In this document: one piece after another, positions 50,962 through 59,574 of the stretch
How the letters are laid out: each line of letters opens with the position of its first letter
Position numbering within the stretch: position 1 is the stretch's first letter
From: Lentibacillus sp. Marseille-P4043
GTDB lineage: Bacteria; Bacillota; Bacilli; Bacillales; Amphibacillaceae
DNA: 64,000 nt
Direction: 5' to 3'
NCBI RefSeq assembly: GCF_900258515.1
Contig: NZ_LT984884.1
Span: forward strand, 2,205,353-2,269,352
Program-made: the position numbers and the translations under genes
Notes under the pieces: generated by a model
The model's input: only the letters and a program-made list of their open reading frames with translations
Database searches by the model: none
What the model was told of the DNA's origin: nothing

Positions 50962-51768
50962 ATGAAAATGACTAGTATAAAACTGAAAAAGATTTTAGAA
51001 GAACGACTCGCCAATTCTCAACACAACATCACATATAACAGGGATAACGATACACTCCGAATTGAGTGGGCAGATTCAAAGCAAGGTGTAAAAATCACAC
51101 TACCTAATGTTGTTGCTAAATACAATGAGCGTGGAGACCAAGCGATTGATGAATTAGTCGATCATATTTCGGAGTCGCTTCGCATAATGCATGAGGATTA
51201 CCAATTGAATGGAATGGAAAAAAACATCTTTCCAGTTATTCGGGCAACATCATTTCCCACTGAAACAAAGGCCGGGACAACCCTGATTACCAAAGATCAT
51301 ACTGCAGAAACAAGAATTTTTTATGCCTTGGATTTAGGTAAGTCCTATCGATTAATTGATCAGCCGATGTTGGAGAAAGAAGGCTGGACATTGGATCGCA
51401 TCGATGAAATCGCAACATTTAACATTCGTTCACTGTCAACAGACTATAAAAAAGATACTGTAGCAGATAATGATTTTTATTTTGTTGCGAAACAGGATGG
51501 ATATGATGCAAGTAGAATTTTAAATGAAGCATTTTTAGAAGAAATGAAAGCAAACAGTAAAGGTGAACTAGCGATTGCAGTCCCACACCAAGATGTCTTG
51601 ATAATTGCTGACATTCAAAATAAAACAGGGTATGATATATTAGCACAGATGACAATGAAGTTTTTCGCCGAAGGAAGAATTCCAATCACATCGTTGTCAT
51701 TCATATATGAAGATAAACACTTAGAGCCAATCTTTATTTTGGCTAAAAACAGACCAGAGAAGAATTAG
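50962..51768 (+). CDS. ytpQ: YtpQ (DUF1444 protein)
   Basis: A 268-residue cytosolic protein of DUF1444, unknown function. Predicted alpha/beta, with MKMTSIKLKKILEERLA start. ATG 50962 follows GGAGGAATATCG, 29 bp after ytpP. Context ytpP-ytpQ-ytpR is conserved in Bacillus. Confidence 0.92.
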   Translation: MKMTSIKLKKILEERLANSQHNITYNRDNDTLRIEWADSKQGVKITLPNVVAKYNERGDQAIDELVDHISESLRIMHEDYQLNGMEKNIFPVIRATSFPTETKAGTTLITKDHTAETRIFYALDLGKSYRLIDQPMLEKEGWTLDRIDEIATFNIRSLSTDYKKDTVADNDFYFVAKQDGYDASRILNEAFLEEMKANSKGELAIAVPHQDVLIIADIQNKTGYDILAQMTMKFFAEGRIPITSLSFIYEDKHLEPIFILAKNRPEKN

Positions 51769-51783
51769 AAAGGATGAACGCAA

Positions 51784-52386
51784 GTGGATGTGTTTTATAA
51801 TCCAACAGGAATTGGCGATGTGTTAATCATCCCACTAGAGGATGGGGATCGCTATGCAGTGAAACAGGAACAGTTTGGTGATGTGACAAAAATCACCGAT
51901 GTGGAAGGAACAGTGCTCGGCTATAATATTTTTCAAGCATCAACCCACTTTGAGTTACCTGATACAGGCAAAATCACCCTAACAGAAGATCTGCTTAACA
52001 AACTAAAATCTTTTTTCGCAAAAAATAGTTTGAATGATTCGCTTGACTTTGATTTACGACCAAAGTTCGTTGTTGGTTATGTGAGCAGCAAAACGCCGCA
52101 TGAAAATGCAGATAAATTGAACGTTTGTCAAGTTGATGTAGGTGATGAAACATTGCAAATTGTATGTGGTGCACCAAATGTTGATGAAGGTCAGAAAGTA
52201 GTGGTAGCTAAAGTTGGAGCGGTAATGCCAAGTGGACTTAAAATTAAACCGACAAAATTACGCGGAGTTCCATCGAATGGTATGATATGTTCGCAAAAAG
52301 AATTAGGCTTGCCAAATGCTCCAAAAGAAAAAGGCATTTACGTGCTGGAGGACAGTTACAAAAGTGGAGAAGCGTTTGATTTTTAA
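51784..52386 (+). CDS. ytpR: YtpR, tRNA-binding-domain protein
   Basis: A 200-residue protein whose second half (about 95-195) is an EMAP/PheT-like tRNA_bind domain: [42 protein letters not shown] and CSQKELGL. The first half is specific to YtpR. It may bind tRNA or other structured RNA. GTG 51784 follows AAAGGATGAACGCAA. The stop TAA at 52384-52386 overlaps the AAGGCT end of element D. Confidence 0.92.
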   Translation: MDVFYNPTGIGDVLIIPLEDGDRYAVKQEQFGDVTKITDVEGTVLGYNIFQASTHFELPDTGKITLTEDLLNKLKSFFAKNSLNDSLDFDLRPKFVVGYVSSKTPHENADKLNVCQVDVGDETLQIVCGAPNVDEGQKVVVAKVGAVMPSGLKIKPTKLRGVPSNGMICSQKELGLPNAPKEKGIYVLEDSYKSGEAFDF

Positions 52387-52530
52387 GGCTGTTTTCTAGA
52401 AAATTGTTGTTTTGAAGGAAAGAGATAAGCATATATTTCTTCACAAGCAGTCTGTATACGTGACCTCCTGTAAAGAGAAGTATATTACGGGCTGCAGGGA
52501 CAGAAAGCAACAAACAAAGCGGAAATGGTC
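52385..52530. repeat. Dispersed element copy D, short
   Basis: Starts AAGGCTGTTTTC at 52385 directly on the ytpR stop. Modules: ATTGTTGTTTTGAAGG, CATATATTTCTTCACAAGCAG (also at 10668-10686 in copy B), GTATACGTGACCTCCTG, GGGCTGCAGGGAC and CAACAAACAAAGCGG. No GC-rich core. Right end degenerate. Confidence 0.7.
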
Positions 52531-52564
52531 GTTTTTAAAATCCGGAAACTTAGCTTACCCAAAG

Positions 52565-52597
52565 CAACCTACGTCTTAGGACATAGGTTGTTTTTTT
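52565..52597 (+). terminator. Terminator for the ytpPQR unit
   Basis: CAACCTA (52565-52571) pairs with TAGGTTG (52584-52590), with AGGAC/GTCTT inner pairing, then TTTTTTT. It lies beyond element D. Confidence 0.8.
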
Positions 52598-52674
52598 ATG
52601 ATACATTAACACACTACTAAGAAAAACTGATAAAATAGGGTAGTAGATTTTTAAAGATGAAATGAGTGAAATAT

Positions 52675-55026
52675 ATGTGGAAACAATGGAAAAAGAAAAT
52701 ACTCGATCTATTTTTCACGGAGGAAGTTGATGAACCTGATAAGACGCCTGAAGAAAACAGGATACCAATAAAACATAATCAACGTACCGAACAAGAAATA
52801 CATACCAAGGTGATGCATAAGTATCCAAATAGAGAATCATTTCGTTTTCCGGTCATTCCTGATTATTCAAACAAGAACAAAGAAGAGAAGCCTGCCTTTG
52901 CACGAAAACGAATGGAAAACAAGCAACCCGTTCAAGAAAAGGCAGATAATAAAATAGAAAACAAACCGGTCATAAAACCGGAGCACAAAAAGCCTTTTCA
53001 TCCAACAGAAGTCCCGTCACCAATTTATGGGTACCATAAGCGGAAAAAGGAGAAGGAAGAAGAAAAAGAGATGGAAAATGTTCCTGCTTTTGTGCGAAAG
53101 CAAGTGACAGAAGAAAGTAAAATAGATGTTAATGAGAATTCAACTCCCATACAAGATGAAGGCAAAAGTAAAAATAATCCTATTGCTGTTCCTGCTCATC
53201 AAGAAAGTACGATTACGTTTTACGAAAATAATCTATCAGAAATAGAAGACAAGGATACTAGGGAAGAATTTTCAGAGCCTGCTTTTTTGATAGAAGAAAA
53301 TGACGCAAACCCAGAACCAGTTCAGCAGAAAGAAGTTTTACCAAAAGCTAGTCCAAATCAAAGTGAAATGCCAAACCATGACGAAACAAATGAAGATCCG
53401 ATATTAAAACAATCGGGCGAGGATAAGGCTGTAGAAAATCAATTGAACCTAAAGCGAAATACGAACAAACAGTCGAAACGCTCACAGTCTAGACGCACAG
53501 AAAAAAATGAAAATAAACAAGGTAGTGTTCCGTTTAATGTCATGATGAGTGCGAATGACAAACAAAAATGGAAGCAACGAAGGCAAAGGGCAAATAATCG
53601 TAGTTCAGTTCAAACAAACAGTGCGATTCCTTATCATTTGTTAAACGATCCAGATCCAAAAAGTACGCAGGATGAATTGTGGGTTTTAAATCAACAAGAG
53701 CTTCTGGAACAAACACTGAAACATTTTCATGTGAATGCCAAAGTTGTTAATGCCACACAAGGTCCATCTGTAACAAGGTTTGAAGTACATCCTGAAATGG
53801 GTGTGAAAGTTAGTAAAGTGAAAAATTTAAGTGATGATTTGAAATTGAATATGGCAGCAAAGGATATCAGAATAGAAGCGCCGATACCTGGGAAAAACAC
53901 AATCGGCATCGAAATTCCAAATCAAACTGCACAAATGGTTGGTCTGCAAGAAATTTTTGCAACGGATGAATTTAGAAATAGTAGTTCTCCCTTGACTATA
54001 GCATTAGGTTTGACAATCGAAGGCTCACCACTAATTACGAACGTTAACAAAATGCCGCATGGTTTGATTGCTGGTGCAACCGGATCAGGTAAAAGTGTCT
54101 GCATTAATACCATATTGGTTAGTCTTTTATATAAGGCAAGTCATGAAGACGTTAAATTTTTGTTGATCGATCCTAAAATGGTAGAACTTGCGCCATTTAA
54201 TGCAATACCACATCTTGTTGCCCCAGTAATAACAGATGTAAAAGCTGCAACACAAGCATTGAAGTGGGCTGTTAATGAGATGGAGGAACGGTATGAAAAA
54301 TTTGTCCGTGAGGGTGTCAGAGATATTGAGCGTTACAATCAAAAAATGAGACAGCAAAATCAAACGGATGAGAAAATGCCATTTCTCGTAATTGTCATCG
54401 ATGAATTGGCTGATCTAATGATGGTCTCACCTCAGGATGTTGAGGATGCCATCAGTCGTATTGCTCAGAAAGCCCGAGCATGTGGAATCCATTTATTATT
54501 AGCCACTCAACGCCCGTCAGTAGATGTAATCACTGGGTTGATCAAGGCTAATATTCCGACACGAATTGCGTTTAGTGTTTCATCACAGGTGGACTCGAGA
54601 ACGATTATTGATACAAGCGGGGCTGAGAAATTATTAGGAAAAGGTGATATGCTGTTTGTTGAAAATGGTGCTGGCAAGAGTGTTCGTTTACAAGGTGCAT
54701 TTGTTTCTGATGACGAAATTGAGCGGGTCACAAAATATGCGAGATCGATTGCACCAGCAAATTATTTGTTTGAACAGGAACAATTGCTAGAACAAATAGC
54801 GGTCGATGATGAGGAAGATGATTTGCTTGAACAAGCAATCCAATTTGTTGTACAGCAAAATAGCGCAAGCACGTCTTTATTACAACGTCATTTCAAAATC
54901 GGGTATAATCGAGCCGCGCGCTTAATGGATACAATGGAATTAAAGGGCATCATCGCACAACAAAATGGTAGTAAACCAAGAGAAGTGCTTATTTCCAATG
55001 CACAACTAGAAAAAGCCCAGGAATAA
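52675..55026 (+). CDS. sftA: DNA translocase SftA (FtsK/SpoIIIE family)
   Basis: A 783-residue soluble FtsK-type translocase. N-terminal about 330 residues are charged and low-complexity with no membrane segments, typical of SftA rather than SpoIIIE. The motor has Walker A GATGSGKS (467-474), Walker B LVIVIDELADLM and a QRPSVDVITG motif. A C-terminal winged helix (gamma) domain from about 700 to 783 would read KOPS/SRS sites. In B. subtilis SftA clears chromosome ends from the division septum. The start ATG 52675 has a weak site; a GTG three codons earlier is possible. Element E follows. Confidence 0.95.
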   Translation: MWKQWKKKILDLFFTEEVDEPDKTPEENRIPIKHNQRTEQEIHTKVMHKYPNRESFRFPVIPDYSNKNKEEKPAFARKRMENKQPVQEKADNKIENKPVIKPEHKKPFHPTEVPSPIYGYHKRKKEKEEEKEMENVPAFVRKQVTEESKIDVNENSTPIQDEGKSKNNPIAVPAHQESTITFYENNLSEIEDKDTREEFSEPAFLIEENDANPEPVQQKEVLPKASPNQSEMPNHDETNEDPILKQSGEDKAVENQLNLKRNTNKQSKRSQSRRTEKNENKQGSVPFNVMMSANDKQKWKQRRQRANNRSSVQTNSAIPYHLLNDPDPKSTQDELWVLNQQELLEQTLKHFHVNAKVVNATQGPSVTRFEVHPEMGVKVSKVKNLSDDLKLNMAAKDIRIEAPIPGKNTIGIEIPNQTAQMVGLQEIFATDEFRNSSSPLTIALGLTIEGSPLITNVNKMPHGLIAGATGSGKSVCINTILVSLLYKASHEDVKFLLIDPKMVELAPFNAIPHLVAPVITDVKAATQALKWAVNEMEERYEKFVREGVRDIERYNQKMRQQNQTDEKMPFLVIVIDELADLMMVSPQDVEDAISRIAQKARACGIHLLLATQRPSVDVITGLIKANIPTRIAFSVSSQVDSRTIIDTSGAEKLLGKGDMLFVENGAGKSVRLQGAFVSDDEIERVTKYARSIAPANYLFEQEQLLEQIAVDDEEDDLLEQAIQFVVQQNSASTSLLQRHFKIGYNRAARLMDTMELKGIIAQQNGSKPREVLISNAQLEKAQE

Positions 55027-55102
55027 TTATTTCTACTATAATCCTTGTAGAATTATATGACTTTTTATATGATAAGATATAACTGGGAAATTCTTATATT
55101 TT

Positions 55103-55748
55103 AGGCTGTCTTTTATAAGATGGTTGTTTTTTACACAATAGATATAAAATGCGCAGTAACTAAGAAATTGCTGTCCCACCGTTCCGGAAATACACTACGC
55201 TTTCCGCGGGCGGCTGCTGAGCCTCCTCGTGCTAGGGTGCTCGCCTGAGTTGCAAGTAATTTCGATGAAGTATCGCTCCTCGCAACTCGAAGCTTATTCG
55301 GTGGAAGCATCGCTCGTCGCACTGCGGGGTCTCACCTAGGCCTCTCTTCCCGCAGGAGTCTACGTGTATTTCCTACCAGTAACTGTAGGTGTATGTGTTC
55401 TATAAAGTCGCATCCTACCACTTTACTAGTCCGGGTGAGTGGAGGGTGGTGACTCCTGCGGGAACAATGGTTTTCGGTGGGGCGAGTTAGCGCAGCCCCA
55501 GCACGTGTCCGAAGACCCCGCAGAGTGGTTTGAAAAGGAGGGTCGACTAAAACCGTCCTTTGCGGACAACGTCGACATACCCCTCGCCGGGGCAAGGAGG
55601 CTGAGGCCGTGCCCGCGGAAAGCATCCACCCGGAGCGATCCCGGACGGCGGCAAATGCGCGTACTTATAGAAAAGAGCCCAGCAGTTACGTCGCATTTTA
55701 TACCAACTACGAAATTAAAAAAGCAACAAACAATGCGAAAACAACCTT
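55103..55748. repeat. Dispersed element copy E, longest, composite
   Basis: Fills the 55027-55809 gap. Begins AGGCTGTC, with ATAGATATAAAATGCGCAGT; a 56-nt module at 55156-55211 identical to copy B at 10403-10458; CGGCTGCTGAGCCTCCTCGT; TTCCCGCAGGAGTCTACG and GTGTATTTCCTACC; then an inverted second GC-rich block with GACTCCTGCGGGA (55450-55462) and CCCGCGGAAAGC (55611-55622). It ends with ACGTCGCATTTTATACCAAC and AAGCAACAAACAATGCG then AACCTT. No coding sequence. Confidence 0.78.
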
Positions 55749-55809
55749 ATGTTATATACGCTTCATATAAAAAGGATAAAGGTAATTTTATCGTACAAGG
55801 GGAAACGAA

Positions 55810-56928
55810 TTGATGAAGGAAATCACGCAAAAATTAAATGGAAAGATAAAGCGTTTAACAAATAAAACGTTCAAATTTGATGAACGGATCAAAGAAGGTT
55901 GGTTTTCGGCCGTATATTTTTTGAAAACAAAAGAAATGGCTGAGCAAAAACTCCCGAACAACCACGTAACAATGCAATTCTTTCAAAAAGAAAATGCAGT
56001 ATTATGCGGAACCGACGAAGCAATTGCATTATTACATACGTTTGCGGAAGAACCAGATAAGCTAGAAATTAATTCATTAAAAGATGGAGACAAGATCAGT
56101 CCGTATGAAACAGTTTTGACCGTTTCAGGTCCATACCAGAACTTTGGTTTCCTCGAAGGTATTATAGATGGAATCTTGGCAAGAAGAACATCAGTAGCTA
56201 CAAATGTATATAATGTCGTAAAAGCAGCACGATCATCTGGTAAGCAAAAGCCGATTATTTTCATGGGGGACCGTGACGATCACTTCACACAACAAGCTGG
56301 TGATGGATACGCAGCCTTTATTGGCGGTTCCACAGCACAAGCTACTCATGCCATGAACGAATGGTGGGGAAAAGAAGGTATGGGGACGATGCCACATGCA
56401 ATGATTCAAATGTTTCGAGGTGATGTAGTCGCAGCATCAAGAGCCTATCATGAAATGTATCCGGAAGATGAACTTGTTACACTAGTCGATTACAACAATG
56501 ATGTTATTACAGACGCGCTTAAGGTTGCACGGGCATTTGGCAAGGATTTAAAAGGTGTTCGGGTTGATACATCACGTACATTGGTCGATAAATATTTTCT
56601 TAGGAACCATCATTTAATGGGTACCTTTGATCCGCGTGGTGTAAGTCCAGAACTTATTTTTGCATTAAGAAAGGCATTGGATGACGAGGGACACTCCCAT
56701 GTGAATATCGTTGTCAGTGGAGGATTCACTGAAAAACGGATCGAGTATTTTGAAAAATTAGGAGTGCCAGTTGATATGTACGGTGTGGGTGGTAGTTTAT
56801 TGCGAATTAAGGTCGGATTTACTGGAGATAATGTATTGCTTAATGGTACACCAGAGGCAAAGGAAGGAAGACGTTATCGATCGAATCCACGACTTGAACC
56901 AGTAGATTATTGTAAACAAGAGATTTAG
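55810..56928 (+). CDS. Nicotinate phosphoribosyltransferase-like protein (short type)
   Basis: A 372-residue NAPRTase/QPRTase-fold protein. Likely roles are nicotinate or quinolinate-like phosphoribosyl transfer in NAD salvage. Seen: GWFSAVYFLKT, the ARRTSVATN segment, PIIFMGDRDDHFTQQAGDG (unusual for the family), RGDVVAASRAYHEMYP, VRVDTSRTLVDKYF and VNIVVSGGFTEKRIEYF, the typical beta-barrel end. It is shorter than the 490-residue B. subtilis PncB. ATG 55813 is a possible alternative (GTG-like frame starts at ATGATG); GGGGAAACGAATTG precedes. It has no counterpart at this position in B. subtilis and is boxed by element E. Confidence 0.8.
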   Translation: MMKEITQKLNGKIKRLTNKTFKFDERIKEGWFSAVYFLKTKEMAEQKLPNNHVTMQFFQKENAVLCGTDEAIALLHTFAEEPDKLEINSLKDGDKISPYETVLTVSGPYQNFGFLEGIIDGILARRTSVATNVYNVVKAARSSGKQKPIIFMGDRDDHFTQQAGDGYAAFIGGSTAQATHAMNEWWGKEGMGTMPHAMIQMFRGDVVAASRAYHEMYPEDELVTLVDYNNDVITDALKVARAFGKDLKGVRVDTSRTLVDKYFLRNHHLMGTFDPRGVSPELIFALRKALDDEGHSHVNIVVSGGFTEKRIEYFEKLGVPVDMYGVGGSLLRIKVGFTGDNVLLNGTPEAKEGRRYRSNPRLEPVDYCKQEI

Positions 56929-56972
56929 GGTAGGATAAAGTGGAGTAAAAATGGTCGCGGCAAAATTAATTA

Positions 56973-57001
56973 TTTCACACCTAACAGAGATTTGCTATAA
57001 T
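56973..57001 (+). promoter_or_regulatory. Possible murC promoter
   Basis: TTTCAC (56973-56978), 17-bp spacer ending TTGC, TATAAT (56996-57001). A weak -35 with an extended -10 (TGCTATAAT). Confidence 0.5.
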
Positions 57002-57072
57002 TATGTAATAGCTGCCTGAGAAACAAATGGATGGCTAATCCTTTTTACACATATATTTGGAGGTTCTTTTTT

Positions 57073-58401
57073 ATGACAACTTACCATTTTATTGGTATTA
57101 AGGGAACAGGAATGAGCGCACTTGCCCATATACTTTATGATTCAGGGGAAAAAGTGCAGGGATCTGATGTGGAAAAGCGCTTTTTTACGCAAGAAGCATT
57201 GGAACAAAAAAACATTCCCATACTCCCTTTCTCAGAAGATAACATCAAAGATGAATACACGATTATTGCCGGGAACGCTTTTTCCGATGATCACATTGAA
57301 ATTCAAGCTGCAAAGAAAAACGGGAATACTTTTTACCGGTATCATGAGTTTTTAGGAGAATGGCTGAAGCAATACACGAGTATCGCAGTTACTGGTGCTC
57401 ACGGGAAAACATCGACAACAGGATTACTTGCCCATGTATTAAATGAAACGTATCCAATTTCATATTTAATTGGGGATGGTACAGGTAAAGGACATGTCGA
57501 AAGTAAGTATTTTGTATTTGAAGCATGTGAATATCGCAGGCATTTTCTGCAATATGAACCTAATTATGCAATTATGACAAACATTGATTTTGACCATCCA
57601 GATTACTTTACAAGCATTGACGATGTATTTGATGCCTTTCAATCAATGGCGGATCGTGTGAAAAAAGGAATTATTGCTTGCGGTGATGATGAGAAATTAC
57701 AACAAATCCAAGCGAAAGTTCCAGTTGTATATTATGGGTTTGCGGATACGAATGATTTTCAAGCACAACATGTTAATGAAACGGAAAATGGTACTGAATT
57801 TGATGTATTTGTAAGGAATACGTTTTACGATACATTTACGATACCTGTTTATGGAGATCATAATATTTTAAATGCTCTATCCGTTATTGCCATCTGTCAT
57901 TATGAAGGCATGCGTGCTGAAGATATAAAGAACATTAGCACTTTTCAAGGAGTGAAGCGTCGATTTACCGAGAAAAAAGTAGGTAATCAAATTTTAATTG
58001 ACGATTACGCACACCATCCAAAGGAAATTACAGCAACGATTGATTCAGCAAGGAAAAAATATCCTAATAAATCAATTGTCGCTATTTTTCAGCCGCATAC
58101 ATTTACACGCACAAAGACATTTCTGCAAGAATTTGCTGACAGTCTAAGCTTAGCTGATAAAGTGTATCTATGTGACATCTTTGGTTCAGCACGGGAAGAA
58201 AGTGGAAAACTTACGATTCATGATTTGCAAAGGCTAGTTGACGACAGTACTATATTAGATTTATCCCATACAGAAACGTTGCTTACTCATTCAGATAGTG
58301 TGCTAATCTTTATGGGTGCTGGGGACATTCAGAAATTCCAACAAGCCTATGAAGAACAATTAACAAAACATAAAAATAATACAAAATTAAAAAACGCGTA
58401 A
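57073..58401 (+). CDS. murC: UDP-N-acetylmuramate--L-alanine ligase
   Basis: A 442-residue Mur ligase adding L-Ala to UDP-MurNAc. Motifs: N-terminal GIKGTGMS (8-15), ATP loop GAHGKTST (108-115), ACEYRRHF, and the C-terminal [10 protein letters not shown] with the family's DYAHHP signature. Length matches B. subtilis MurC (432). ATG 57073 follows GGAGG 9 bp upstream; the frame upstream lacks a site. Cytosolic step of peptidoglycan synthesis, linked functionally to murJ in this window. Confidence 0.97.
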   Translation: MTTYHFIGIKGTGMSALAHILYDSGEKVQGSDVEKRFFTQEALEQKNIPILPFSEDNIKDEYTIIAGNAFSDDHIEIQAAKKNGNTFYRYHEFLGEWLKQYTSIAVTGAHGKTSTTGLLAHVLNETYPISYLIGDGTGKGHVESKYFVFEACEYRRHFLQYEPNYAIMTNIDFDHPDYFTSIDDVFDAFQSMADRVKKGIIACGDDEKLQQIQAKVPVVYYGFADTNDFQAQHVNETENGTEFDVFVRNTFYDTFTIPVYGDHNILNALSVIAICHYEGMRAEDIKNISTFQGVKRRFTEKKVGNQILIDDYAHHPKEITATIDSARKKYPNKSIVAIFQPHTFTRTKTFLQEFADSLSLADKVYLCDIFGSAREESGKLTIHDLQRLVDDSTILDLSHTETLLTHSDSVLIFMGAGDIQKFQQAYEEQLTKHKNNTKLKNA

Positions 58402-58406
58402 CGTAG

Positions 58407-58434
58407 AAGAGTCTGCAGTTTAAGGCTCTTTTTT
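58407..58434 (+). terminator. Terminator of murC
   Basis: AAGAGTC pairs with GGCTCTT (G-U) around a 10-nt loop, then TTTT. Confidence 0.75.
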
Positions 58435-58558
58435 CAGTCAATGTGTATACAAGCGTAGTAATTACATTAAAATTTTTAAAATGGACACGAAAAAACATAC
58501 ATATTTGTCGAATTTATTAGGACAAACCTGTATAGTAGAAGTGATCCCACTTTTTAAC

Positions 58559-58583
58559 GTTTCATTTACGTTAATTAGGGTAT
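58559..58583 (+). promoter_or_regulatory. Sigma-B-type promoter of ytxGH
   Basis: GTTTCA (58559-58564), 13-bp spacer, GGGTAT (58578-58583). The -10 is the exact sigma-B consensus and -35 differs by one base from GTTTAA. In B. subtilis ytxGHJ is sigma-B and sigma-H dependent. Confidence 0.7.
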
Positions 58584-58680
58584 TTAGTAAATGTTGGTTG
58601 CGAAGTTTAAAAATTAGTTTATGACTACGAATCAACATTACTGTTTATAATAAAATACATATATTTAGAAGGAGCTGAGT

Positions 58681-59091
58681 ATGGAGATGGAATACTTATT
58701 AGCCATTGCCGCGTTTATTGCTGCTGTAGCCTTTGCTGTATTGGTAGCATATGTGGCAGTTACTTTGGTGGCAGCCCGACGTACTTTAAATAACGTTGCA
58801 GATACGTTGGAGGGCATGGAAAAACAAATGCAAGGACTTACAAAAGAAACAACAGAGTTATTAAATAAAACGAACAGGTTAGCTGAGGATGTAAATCAAA
58901 AATCTTCAAAGCTTAATGGACTATTTGACGGTGTAAAAGGAATAGGCGAAACCGTTAAAGACTTTAATCAATCATTAAGACAAGTCTCAACTAGTATTAG
59001 TCATTCTGCTTCACAAAATCAGGACAAGGCATCACAGGCGGTAAAGTGGGGTTCGGCTATGATGGATTTATGGAAAAAGAATAAAAAATAA
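58681..59091 (+). CDS. ytxG: YtxG (DUF948 membrane protein)
   Basis: A 136-residue protein with one N-terminal transmembrane segment (about 5-28, YLLAIAAFIAAVAFAVLVAY) and a long coiled-coil-like cytoplasmic helix rich in Lys/Glu/Thr. DUF948 family; general stress protein in B. subtilis. ATG 58681 has AAGGAG 6 bp upstream. Cotranscribed with ytxH (26-bp gap) from the sigma-B-type promoter. Role unclear. Confidence 0.92.
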   Translation: MEMEYLLAIAAFIAAVAFAVLVAYVAVTLVAARRTLNNVADTLEGMEKQMQGLTKETTELLNKTNRLAEDVNQKSSKLNGLFDGVKGIGETVKDFNQSLRQVSTSISHSASQNQDKASQAVKWGSAMMDLWKKNKK

Positions 59092-59117
59092 ATAATGATT
59101 TTGGAGGAGGAATTGAG

Positions 59118-59510
59118 ATGGGAGACCAACAAGATCAAAGCATTAACAGCAAAGATTTCATGATTGGAACATTAATCGGCGGTATTGTTGGTGCATCAGT
59201 TGCACTATTATACGCACCTAAAGCGGGTAAAGATTTACGAGGGGAAATCAATGTAGGTGCTTCTCAATTAAGAGACCGGGCAAGTGATTGGAAAGAAATT
59301 GCTTATGAAAAAGGGTCAATGTATAAAAATAAAGCCGTAGATTCCGCTTCTCAATTAACGAAAAATGTATCTGAAAAGACACAAGGATTAACGAAAACTG
59401 TTCAAAACAAATTGCAAGACAAAAGAACGAAAGAGGAAGAAGCATTAGAAGCAGTTGAAGAAGTTGCTGAGGCAATTGAAGAAGCCGCTGACGAGTTAGA
59501 AAAGAAATAA
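59118..59510 (+). CDS. ytxH: YtxH-family stress protein
   Basis: A 130-residue protein with a single hydrophobic segment, GTLIGGIVGASVALLYAP (about 18-35), then a charged helical tail ending in a long Glu-rich stretch (EEALEAVEEVAEAIEEAADELEKK, split across the last 26 residues). This is the YtxH domain with GGxxGxxxxxLYAPKxGKxLR. ATG 59118 follows GGAGGAGGAATTGAG. B. subtilis ytxJ, which follows there, is absent. Confidence 0.92.
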   Translation: MGDQQDQSINSKDFMIGTLIGGIVGASVALLYAPKAGKDLRGEINVGASQLRDRASDWKEIAYEKGSMYKNKAVDSASQLTKNVSEKTQGLTKTVQNKLQDKRTKEEEALEAVEEVAEAIEEAADELEKK

Positions 59511-59527
59511 TTTTTCATTACTAAGAT

Positions 59528-59567
59528 AAAGGCTCAATCAATGATAATTCATTTGATTGAGCCTTTT
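59528..59567. terminator. Bidirectional terminator between ytxH and the FtsA-like gene
   Basis: AAAGGCTCAATCAA pairs with TTTGATTGAGCCTTT (one bulge), T-rich on both outer sides. Confidence 0.88.
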
Positions 59568-59574
59568 CGTGATG

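Noticed and set aside
55332..55813. Open frames on both strands in the sftA-NAPRT gap
   Set aside because: They are arginine/proline/serine-rich translations of the GC-rich repeat with no start signals; not genes.
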